From Venturia oleaginea (taxonomy: Eukaryota > Ascomycota > Dothideomycetes > Venturiales > Venturiaceae), in the NCBI GenBank assembly GCA_013176395.1, contig JABMLP010000011.1:372001-436000 (forward strand): 64,000 nucleotides of DNA, in the 5' to 3' direction. The notes under the pieces are model-generated. The model searched no databases. It saw nothing but the letters and a program-made list of their open reading frames with translations, and was not told the origin of the DNA. A program made the translations under genes and the position numbers. This document shows, in pieces, positions 32,073 to 40,652 of the stretch. Numbering within the stretch: the first letter of the stretch is position 1; the number at the start of each line of letters is the position of its first letter.

Positions 32073-32945
32073 TGAAAGAGGTTTTAATCATGTTGGCTTG
32101 CATGGGCGGTTTGTACATGTACTTTGTTTGGTTTGGTGAGATCTGGTATTGGCTTTGATACGACTAGCTAGCATGGATTTTCAGCATGTCCTTCGTGATG
32201 GTTTGGTTTGGGTTTGGTACTGAATGCGACTTGGATTCGGTGGATGGATTTGGGGATTTTGTACATCTATTTTTGGGATGTTCGGATTTAACATTGGTAG
32301 TGACGGTATTATGAAACTGCGATCAGGTGGCATGGGAGTTTTGTATAGGTGTTTGAATTTACCAAAGGTGTTTCATGGTATTTGGAATGGCTTTTTGAGT
32401 TTATATAGTCTCTTCAATTTACACCCGCTTTAGCCGGTGAGAATGATAATCGTGCCGTCCATTATTAATCTATCAACTTCGGTGTCTATGAATGTCTGGC
32501 GATGTCCCTCTTTGAGATTGCCAGAAATCATTACTAACGAACGTGGTTGGTGGGTCTTGTAATTGCTAGTGTCTATCTGGTGGAGCAAGGGCCTCGTCCG
32601 ACCAAGCGACAACAACAACATGGCGATCTCGCATATCGCACGACTTCTGAGCCCTCTGAGGCTCGTCTTGTATCTAGATTGTTGTTGTAGGACTCGTCCT
32701 TCATCCCGATATTCTCCTTATCGTCCTACGAGTCTTTCCCGCCGCTGCGCGCGCCGCGCTTAGCCGTTCACCGCTTCTCGACAGACTTTTCAAGTACACC
32801 GCTGGCCTCGACGACATCTTGGGCATCGTTATATTGCACCAGCATCAGAAATCCCTTCCAAAGAGCTCCTTGGCATCTCTAGGGCTCTGTACTTATTAAC
32901 AGAGCTGACCTGCTAACGATTTTAAATAGTTATACCGCTTTCTTT
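32073..32945. other. Spacer and presumed 5' region of the DIRS-like element
   Basis: TG-rich non-coding sequence at left. From about 32560 onward the composition changes (CTCGTC-rich, GC-richer), possibly the 5' terminal region of the retrotransposon. I did not find the split direct or inverted repeats that would fix its boundary. Confidence 0.3.
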
Positions 32946-34157
32946 ATGCCTCCGAAGAAGGATATCACCGCGTCGGTTCCTATCAACTTATCCCTACCAC
33001 CGGGTCACTCTACTCGCTCCTCTCGTACCCGATCCCCCTCTATTGTCTTCGGGACCCAGAGGTCATCTTCACGGTCTCTTACACCCATTGGCGGCGGGAT
33101 GACACCTACTCAACCTCAGCCCACGTTAGCCCCGCCACGGGCACCGCCTCTAGCTCTGACCCTCGAACAGGTCGCGATCAACAATGCCCAGGCCGCTGAG
33201 GCTCGCGCCGTAGAGGCTCACAGGCTAAGGATGGACCGCGAAAAGGAGGAGCACGACCTCCAGATGCAGGTCAAACGCGAAGAAGCGGCGGCGCGCCTTG
33301 CGAAAATTAGGGAGGGCTCTTTACTCGAACTACCGCATGGCACCAGTCGTCCGGGGGCGACTGAGCCGGATAACAGTACGGGTAAGTCCCTCGATAACCA
33401 GCTGGTTTCGACACTTCGTATGCGTTTCCCTGCCCTACCCATTCACCTTGCGGAGAGCGTCAAGAATGGCACTTTTGAGCCAATAAACCTCGTACGTTTA
33501 CGCTTGACGGACCCGGTACCATCTGCATCTCCGGGAGAAGATCGTTTCCGGTTCGACGTCTCTACTGGCACGGCGAATCTCGTCAAAATCAAAGCAACAG
33601 CATCGTACGAGGACTATCCAGCACCACGCTTCTGGCTCGAGGCATTCACCTACTACGTTAGCCTCCTCTATATTCTCTTCCCTACTTTGAGCGCTGCAAC
33701 GTACGAAGCCATCAATACCTTTCGCGCCAAGGTCGAGGCTTTGTGCCTACACTACGACTGGGCCTCCGTGCGCCTCTTGGTCTTCACATTCCACGCCGAA
33801 GTAATCCAGCGCGGTATTACGACGGCGAGCCACTGGAACCTCAGCTATGCCTTTCAGGATCGCTTCTGCAATCCACTTACGTCGAAGGCTCATCTCGAGG
33901 CTCAACAATTAATGGCAAAGCTTCAGTCGGCAGCTGCTCGTACAGCTTCGAAGAGCTCTGAGAAGCGAAAGCGCAGCGACTCGTCCCTCAAAAACGAGAC
34001 CTGCCTTAGCTATAACAGAGGAGCATGTACATGGGGTGAGTCGTGCAAGCGCTCCCATGTCTGTACCACTTGCAAGCAAAACCACCCCGCCACCGCTTGT
34101 CCGAAGAAGGCTTCAAGGCCTAAGGCGGAGACCGACCCTCTCAAGGTCGCCAAATAG
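32946..34157 (+). CDS. Gag-like protein of the DIRS-like element
   Basis: The frame encodes 403 residues from ATG 32946. A Ser/Pro-rich N-terminus is followed by a charged helix (about residues 75-125, AEARAVEAHRLRMDREKEEH) and a capsid-like helical domain containing FWLEAFTYYVSLLYILFP. At the C-terminus there are two metal-binding motifs: C-x7-C-x5-C-x3-H (CLSYNRGACTWGESCKRSH, about residues 353-371) and C-x2-C-x3-H-x4-C (CTTCKQNHPATAC, 373-385). The protein should package element RNA. It ends with a TAG at 34155-34157 that is in the same frame as the pol module, see the finding on readthrough. Confidence 0.85.
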   Translation: MPPKKDITASVPINLSLPPGHSTRSSRTRSPSIVFGTQRSSSRSLTPIGGGMTPTQPQPTLAPPRAPPLALTLEQVAINNAQAAEARAVEAHRLRMDREKEEHDLQMQVKREEAAARLAKIREGSLLELPHGTSRPGATEPDNSTGKSLDNQLVSTLRMRFPALPIHLAESVKNGTFEPINLVRLRLTDPVPSASPGEDRFRFDVSTGTANLVKIKATASYEDYPAPRFWLEAFTYYVSLLYILFPTLSAATYEAINTFRAKVEALCLHYDWASVRLLVFTFHAEVIQRGITTASHWNLSYAFQDRFCNPLTSKAHLEAQQLMAKLQSAAARTASKSSEKRKRSDSSLKNETCLSYNRGACTWGESCKRSHVCTTCKQNHPATACPKKASRPKAETDPLKVAK

Positions 34158-35843
34158 CAGCCAAAGGACGAGTTCCGGTCGAATACGGAGCCCTTGTTTG
34201 CTGTATTCCAACCCGATGGCCCGCCGCTGCCTGAGAATAGGTCGCCTTTCAAGCCTCTTGGCTGGATAAGCCTCCTCTCAGGATATCCAGAGCGCACACT
34301 GGTGACTAACCTAGTTGGTATTCTCACGTACGGCGCCTCCATCGGTATCTGCGAGCCTCATACGATTCGCGTACGCGGCTTTTCGAACAACTACTTCTCC
34401 GACGAGGCGACCGTAGCCGAAGCTACGGGCTACGTTGCGAAGGAGCTGGCCGCCGGCCGATTGGCTATCTCTACAGACCCGGGCCTGTTTATCGCTCCTC
34501 TTGGGATGGTCCCAAAACAAGACGGAACCTTACGCCGGATCCACGACCTCTCTTGGCCGCCCCAAACTTCAGTCAACGACGCCATTCCACGCGTGTTTGG
34601 CAAGCTACAGTACACCAGAGTCGACAGAATTGTTCAGCACGTCCTTCGTACAGGCCGGGGCTGTCTTCTAATGAAACGCGACATTGCGCACGCTTTTCGC
34701 AACATCCCTGTGGATCTCATTTCGTCCCGGTATCTTGGGTTTTGCCTCAACGGCGTCAATTATCAAGAACTCTGCCTCCCTTTCGGTCTCAGGACTGCGC
34801 CATTTATCTTCAATCTCTTTGCGGAAGGTCTCCATTGGGCTCTCGACGAGCAGGCCGGCACGCGCAGTATCCCTACCGCGATCGAGCACTACCTTGATGA
34901 TTTTATGTTTGTGTGTACGTCTCAAGAAATTTCGGACCGCGTTTCGGAACTCTGGATCAAGACCACCGATCGACTTGGGATTCCTCGCAAGGATGCCAAA
35001 GACGTGGTCGGCACGGCCGTCGAGATATTAGGTCTTCTGGTTGATACGGTACGCTTGGAACTGCGTCTCTCCGACGAGAAGAGAGATTCTTTGATCCAGG
35101 CTATCCGTGATCACCTCTCCGAGACAAGGCCGCGGCTCCGGGATACGAAGTCCCTCGCCGGGCGGCTCAGTTGGGCCAGTGCCGTCATCCGCCTTGGCCG
35201 GGTTTACACTCGATCGATCTGGGACTACCTGAGCGGAGCATACGGAGAAGTCAATCGGCACTTTCGCCGAGCCCTGACTAGCGGTGTACGAGACGACCTT
35301 CTCTGGTGGCTCCGTGCGCTCGAGCTAACCAACGGGGTCTACTTCTTCGATTATCGAAAGCGCCGTTGTTTCCACCTTTACACTGATGCCTCCGGACAAC
35401 AAAGCCTCGGCGGCTTCTTTTTCGAGTCCTCTGAGACCGATGTCTCTTGGGGGGATTACACCAATAGTATCGCAATCGAGCATGCTTTTATTGCTGAACC
35501 GTCCAATCGTTCGGCGTTTATCAACCCTAAGGAGATGGAGGCTGTTGCCGTCGCATTCCTCCGTTGGGGACCGTCTCTCTGGGCACATAATCGGGTTGTT
35601 ATCCACTGTGACAACTCTACGGCCGTGGCCGGGTTGACGAAGGAGGCTGTTCGTGGTGAGAGCAACACCCATCTCCGCACTATTGTTACTCAGGCCGCTG
35701 CCTGCGATATTGTTATCGAAGCCCGCTGGCTTCCATCTACGGCTAACGGCCTGGCCGATGCCCTCTCTCGAGTCCAGTTTGATCGTATCGCCTGGCTCTG
35801 CCCCCAATGGGGCTCACCGCTTTCGATCTCACAGTTCCGCTGA
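34158..35843 (+). CDS. Reverse transcriptase-RNase H of the DIRS-like element
   Basis: The frame is open directly after the gag TAG and contains no ATG near its beginning, so it is probably made as a Gag-Pol fusion. Counting from codon 34194, RT motifs include KRDIAHAFRNIP (first catalytic Asp, about 163), LPFGLRTAPFIFN and the active-site box YLDD (about 233-236). RNase H follows from about residue 383: HLYTDASGQQSLGGF, NPKEMEAVAVAF, VIHCDNSTAVAG and NGLADALSR supply the Asp/Glu/Asp/Asp residues. It ends ISQFR-stop at 35843. The part encoding EPSNRSAFINPKEM...GPSL and LADALSR...ISQFR is the source of the downstream repeat array. Confidence 0.88.
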   Translation, partial: QPKDEFRSNTEPLFAVFQPDGPPLPENRSPFKPLGWISLLSGYPERTLVTNLVGILTYGASIGICEPHTIRVRGFSNNYFSDEATVAEATGYVAKELAAGRLAISTDPGLFIAPLGMVPKQDGTLRRIHDLSWPPQTSVNDAIPRVFGKLQYTRVDRIVQHVLRTGRGCLLMKRDIAHAFRNIPVDLISSRYLGFCLNGVNYQELCLPFGLRTAPFIFNLFAEGLHWALDEQAGTRSIPTAIEHYLDDFMFVCTSQEISDRVSELWIKTTDRLGIPRKDAKDVVGTAVEILGLLVDTVRLELRLSDEKRDSLIQAIRDHLSETRPRLRDTKSLAGRLSWASAVIRLGRVYTRSIWDYLSGAYGEVNRHFRRALTSGVRDDLLWWLRALELTNGVYFFDYRKRRCFHLYTDASGQQSLGGFFFESSETDVSWGDYTNSIAIEHAFIAEPSNRSAFINPKEMEAVAVAFLRWGPSLWAHNRVVIHCDNSTAVAGLTKEAVRGESNTHLRTIVTQAAACDIVIEARWLPSTANGLADALSRVQFDRIAWLCPQWGSPLSISQFR

Positions 35844-37240
35844 ACTATTGTTGAACCGTCCGATCGTTCGGCCTTTATTAACCCTAAAGAGATGGAGGCC
35901 GTTGCCGTTGCCGTTGCATTCCTCCGTTGGGGACCATCTCTATAGGTACATCTGGCCGACGCTCTCGCGAGTCTAGTTTCGATCGTATCGTCTGGCTCTG
36001 CCTCCGATGGGGCTCACCGCTTTCGATCTTACAGTTCCGTTGAACTATTGTTGAGCCGTCCGATCGTTCGGCGTTTATCAACCCTAAGAGATGGAGGCCG
36101 TTGCCGTTGCCGTTGCATTCCTCCGTTGGGGACCATCTCTATAGGTACATCTGGCCGACGCTCTCGCGAGTCTAGTTTCGATCGTATCGTCTAGCTCTGC
36201 CTCCGATGGGGCTCACCGCTTTCGATCTTATAGTTCCGTTGAACTATTGGTGAACCGTCCGATCGTTCGGCGTTTATCAACCCTAAAGAGATGGAGGCCG
36301 TTGCCGTTGCCGTTGCATTCCTCCGTTGGGGACCATCTCTATAGGTACATCCGGCCGACGCCCTCTCTCGAGTCTAGTTTCGATCGTATCGTCTAGCTCT
36401 GCCTCCGATGGGGCTCACCGTTTTCGATCTCACAGTTCCGCTGAACTATTGGTGAACCGTCCGATCGTTCGGCGTTTATCAACCCTAAAGAGATGGAGGC
36501 CGTTGCCGTTGCCGTTGCATTCCTCCGTTGGGGACCATCTCTATAGGTACATCTGGCCGACGCCCTCGCGAGTCTAGTTTCGATCGTATCGTCTAGCTCT
36601 GCCTCCGATGGGGCTCACCGCTTTCGATCTTACAGTTCCGTTGAACTATTGGTGAATTGTCCGATCGTTCGGCGTTTATCAACCCTAAAGAGATGGAGGC
36701 CGTTGCCGTTGCCGTTGCATTCCTCCGTTGGGGACCATCTCTATAGGTACATCCGGCCGACGCCCTCTCTCGAGTCTAGTTTCGATCGTATCGTCTAGCT
36801 CTGCCTCCGATGGGGCTCACCGTTTTCGATCTCACAGTTCCGCTGAACTATTGGTGAACCGTCCGATCGTTCGGCGTTTATCAACCCTAAAGAGATGGAG
36901 GCCGTTGCCGTTGCCGTTGCATTCCTCCGTTGGGGACCATCTCTATAGGTACATCTGGCCGACGCTCTCGCGAGTCTAGTTTCGATCGTATCGTCTGGCT
37001 CTGCCTCCGATGGGGCTCACCGCTTTCGATCTTACAGTTCCGTTGAACTATTGTTGAGCCGTCCGATCGTTCGGCGTTTATCAACCCTAAGAGATGGAGG
37101 CCGTTGCCGTTGCCGTTGCATTCCTCCGTTGGGGACCATCTCTATAGGTACATCTGGCCGACGCCCTCGCGAGTCTAGTTTCGATCGTATCGTCTGGCTC
37201 TGCCTCCGATGGGGCTCTCCGCTTTCGATCCTTACAGTTC
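35844..37240 (+). repeat. Tandem array of ~200-bp repeats derived from the element's RNase H gene
   Basis: The landmark CGATCGTTCG recurs at 35861, 36061, 36260, 36462, 36662, 36864 and 37064, giving seven copies with spacings of 199-202 bp. Each unit fuses two pieces of the adjacent RNase H gene: the part coding NRSAFINPKEMEAVAVAF..GPSL and the part coding LADALSR..FDRI..LSI(S/L)QFR, with the ~220 bp between them deleted. A higher-order period of about 402 bp is visible (36260 with 36662, 36462 with 36864), since two-unit blocks are nearly identical. Each unit carries TAG at the fusion (CTATAGGTACAT) and is not coding. Confidence 0.9.
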
Positions 37241-37324
37241 CGTTGAATTCTTGCTATCCCGGGGATTGCAACTTTGGGCTTGGCGCGCTGTTCGTGGCAG
37301 CCGTTCTTTGCAGGCTCATCGGCT

Positions 37325-38494
37325 TAAGCGCCATGCTACTCTGCTATCGCTGACGTTCGGCAGATACCCTGGTCGGACTCCGGTACTCGTACAAAGCTTG
37401 CTAACGTGCTTCGTCCAGCACCTAGCCTCGAGTATACTTCCTACGATAGCGAGCTCCTCCCTACAGTTCATAGGTTCTTCCTCCGTACCCTTCGCGAGCG
37501 AAACCTTGGCCTCTCTGATGAGTATATTACCCTCTTATGGTACGGCTTGGCCCAGAACACGCGCAACACGTACGGCGCGGGTATCAAGAGCTGGGAGAGG
37601 TTCTGTACGCTGGAGGGCTGTGTAGACTATCCCGCAGAACCCCTCAATCTCGGCGAATGGATGGCAAGGCGTGTCATTACTGGAGGAGCGGAAGGCATCA
37701 TTTCCGGCGCTACAGCGGCCAGCTACCTCTCCGCAGTACGTTCAAAGCATATCGACCTGGGATACCCTATCAGCGCGTTCGCTGATCCGATGCTCCTACG
37801 CGCAAGACAGGGGGCTCTCAACCTCAGGCCTCCGAAGCGCAAGAATAGGCTCCCTATTACTGTACGCATCCTTGAGGGACTGACGGCTGTGGAACCGACC
37901 ACCGGAGCCGACCTCAATCTCGACACTCTCTTCAAGGTGGCCTATGCTGGTTTCTTCCGCCTTGGCGAGCTGGCTTACACTAGAAGAGATAGGGAGCACC
38001 CGCTGTTCTCCTATACTCACGTCTTACGGAGCGATATCGCCTTCCATCGTCATACGCCTAGCCATCAGCCTTACGGGGTCTCTATTTTCCTGAAGCGTAG
38101 CAAGACCGATTACGCTAATCAGGGCGTTCCCATCTCCATCGCCGCAACGGGAAAACCTACCTGTGCAGTAGCCGCCCTGGTAAGACTTTTCAGGCACGAT
38201 CCGAAGCCGCTTTCGGCGCCTCTCTTCGACATCGGCAAAGGGCATTGTTCGGCCGCTGCTGTACACATGCAACTACGCCGACGCCTCCTCGCTACTGGTA
38301 TTATCTCCTCGCTGGACGACAAGTCCTACACAGGCCATTCCTTCCGCAGGGGTGCTGCTACGGACGCAGCTGCGAAGGGAGTGCCTGAGCTCGAGCTTAA
38401 GGCAGCGGGTCGATGGTCCTCCGAAGCTTTCCTCCGTTACATATCCCGTTCGTTCGAACAGCAGCTTGCAATCAGTCGCCTGTTCCTGATATAA
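37325..38494 (+). CDS. Tyrosine recombinase of the DIRS-like element
   Basis: The frame is open from a TAA near 37325 to 38494. No ATG occurs before WMAR (about residue 86 from codon 37406), so translation must begin by splicing, frameshift or a non-ATG start. Counting from 37406 the catalytic set is complete: Arg in AGFFRLGEL (185), His and Arg in YTGHSFRRGAA (311 and 314) and the nucleophile Tyr in AFLRYI (345), with a likely Lys in KRSKTD (232). The N-terminal SAM-like domain (LLWYGLAQNTRNTYGAGIKS) matches the core-binding region of fungal DIRS/Crypton recombinases. It lies directly right of the repeat array. Confidence 0.88.
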
Positions 38495-38998
38495 CACCGT
38501 TGTGTTCACCCGATCGCCAAAAGCTATACTCTGCTTCGCTACACCGCTGTGTTTCTCGCCTCTACCCTGGACCGAGTATGTCGTACAGACTCGCCTCCTA
38601 TCCCACCTCGTTTCCTTCTTGTTTGTCTGGGCCGCAGGCGCTTCGCTTCTGGGCAGTAGGGCACCTCATTTGCCTTCAATCGAGAAGCAATTGAGCCGTG
38701 GGCATGCCATCCTGAGACCTACCCCGTGGCTGAAGCCCCGTGTGGCTGAGGAAGCCTGTATGGCTCAGGGCTCAATGGCTTGCTCGCTCACAATGAAAAT
38801 TCACGTGCCCTGGCCTGCGTCCGGCCAATCAACAGATAAAACGTGCCAGATGACCGTGATCCGAAGGCGTGGCGAGATGGAGATAGATGAATACGTCAAT
38901 TCTTGGCGAGCAACTGTGGATCTACTTTCTATTGCGTTTTTGAGCGATTTAGAGCGATTCAAACGCCAAACACCTTAAGTCCAAGTAATATATAGAGT
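38495..38998. other. 3' non-coding region of the DIRS-like element
   Basis: About 38700-38780 contains several imperfect short repeats around GTGGCTGA/TGGCTCAGGG that might belong to the element's terminal repeats. No copy was found on the 5' side. No gene. Confidence 0.3.
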
Positions 38999-40652
38999 TT
39001 AAAAGAGACTTGCCCCCATCGATTCAGACCCAAAGGCGGCCTCCTGTACACTCTGAGGCCGCCCTCCTTGTTTCTCCCAGTCCGGGCAGTCACAAATCAA
39101 GCGATTACACGCTGCACACGGCTCAAGTGGGCATTTGGCCGTGGAATGGCTAGTACGCTGGCATGACATACACTTCGTAGGCTCCCTACGAGCCCTCTTT
39201 TGAAGTGGTAAAGTTGCTTGCGAAGGGACTTCGTTGTTTGCTGTACGGCGTGAATCTATCATACGCTGGTTATATGACGATGGCTCATTGCCCTGGGTAG
39301 AGTTTGAAGCCGTATTCGAGGGCGAATTTGAAGCGGAGTTCAAAGCTGTTACCGTCGTAATATCAGCCTCGTACGCAGCCTTCCTCTTCTGCCCGCTTTG
39401 CCAGAATTTCGTTGAACTCGGTATCCTTGGCGGCCGTAGTCTCTTCGTCAGTCTCTTCAAATACGGCTTCATCCGACTCTGACGATGATGAGGACTCTGA
39501 CTAGATCAAAACAGTGACGTCTAGTCTCTGGCGGCGCTTTGCAGTGGTTTTGGACGGTAGTTTTTGAGTTCGAGTAGATCTATCGGCGGAAGTAGAACCC
39601 TGGCGTTTGGCATCCCTTTGAATTCGAGTTTTAACGTTATCCTTGCGATATCTGTTGTGACGAGGCCGCTTGCGGCTAGCCTCATTTGGCAATGTTCTTT
39701 TATCAGGAATGAGATTTTTGAGTAGAATTGGGCGAAGAGAGGCTTCGTATATATCTCGCCAAGTCTGGCGCTCATATATAGACGAAAGGCCATTGTTGTA
39801 GACGAGATATATATCGTAATTATGGTGTAGCATCGCTGCAAAGGCGTGAGCGCATGGTAATCGTAAATCTTGCCACTCTAGGCATGAACAGTGTTGGTCA
39901 TAGACGTCTACAAACCATCCTACAGCGCCGAGTGATTCATGAAGCCTTACAATCGCCACTCGCTCATTGGATGGGTAACAGAGCATCCGGCGGCCGATAT
40001 GGAGCCTATCAGTTTGATGTTGAATGCCGAATTTTGTAAATCTTTGCCCATAGAACTCCTCCTTACCGTTATTGAACTACTTGCGCTCATAACAGGTATA
40101 TGTGTACTTGGTCCAGAGAGCCTCAAGCATATGTAGAGGGTTGAGCTTTCTTTCTTCACGAAATCGGCTGTTCATAGACTCTCCAATATTGGAAGTTGTA
40201 TGACCATAGCGAGGATATTCAACCGAAGGCGCATAGACAGAACAATACCGACCTTTGTCGCCAATGCCGTCGATGTAGGTAACTGCCGCAGGGTTGAGAG
40301 CACGAATCTGATCAATGAATTGAGCGTGTTCACTGACTGAAGAAGCCTGCATCGCCTGGCGAAAGAGAGCCTCAATAGGCTTACCGAAACTATCTGACAC
40401 GTTCTCTGCAAGATGCTGTGTACAATAGTAGTGAAAAGCATACGGTTCTGGGAAGAATTTGTTGATTGCAGGGTCAAGGCCTTTGCCTCTATCAGAGCTA
40501 ATAGCAAAGCAAATGTCATCTTCAGCTTCTTGAGCCTCAATTGTGGTGTATGGCTTTAAAAGGCGCGGCTGAAGAAGCTCAAAGAACCAACACCACCACT
40601 CTTTTGACTCTGTTGAAACGAGGGCCCAGCCAAGGATAAGCACGTACGGCAA
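38999..40652 (-). pseudogene. Broken Mutator-like (MULE) transposase
   Basis: On the minus strand, 40652-40080 encodes PYVLILGWALVSTESKEWWC, ISSDRGKGLDPAI, FPEPYAFHYYCTQHLAENV, the middle and end of the MULE DDE domain. A TAG (40079-40077) interrupts, then the same frame continues through NNGKEEFYGQRF to a SWIM zinc finger (CSCLEWQDLRLPCAHAFA) and a basic tail ending at TAG 39503-39501. Beyond that a Ser/Glu-rich stretch in the same frame, and after a frame change near 39410 a segment with zinc-knuckle-like Cys clusters (CMSCQRTSHSTAKCPLEPC), run to 38999. The N-terminal third is missing. MULE termini were not found. Confidence 0.75.

Larger units (their letters stand above)
32946..38494 (+). 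mobile_element. DIRS-like tyrosine-recombinase retrotransposon (coding core)
   Basis: Three coding modules lie in the order gag, reverse transcriptase-RNase H, tyrosine recombinase, all on the plus strand. The presence of a tyrosine recombinase in place of a DDE integrase defines the DIRS order of retrotransposons, which integrate by site-specific recombination of a circular intermediate without target duplication. I see neither a protease nor a methyltransferase domain. A ~1.4-kb array of ~200-bp repeats lies between RNase H and recombinase. The outer boundaries and terminal repeats were not resolved; 32946 and 38494 are simply the first and last codons of the coding core. Confidence 0.85.

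Noticed and set aside
36326..36979. Identical 83-codon open frames inside the repeat array
   Set aside because: They read the repeat unit in a non-native frame and recur only because the unit recurs.
35844..37240. Regular ~200-bp repeats could suggest CRISPR or a satellite
   Set aside because: Units are contiguous without unique spacers and are clearly derived from the neighbouring RNase H gene; the host is a eukaryote.
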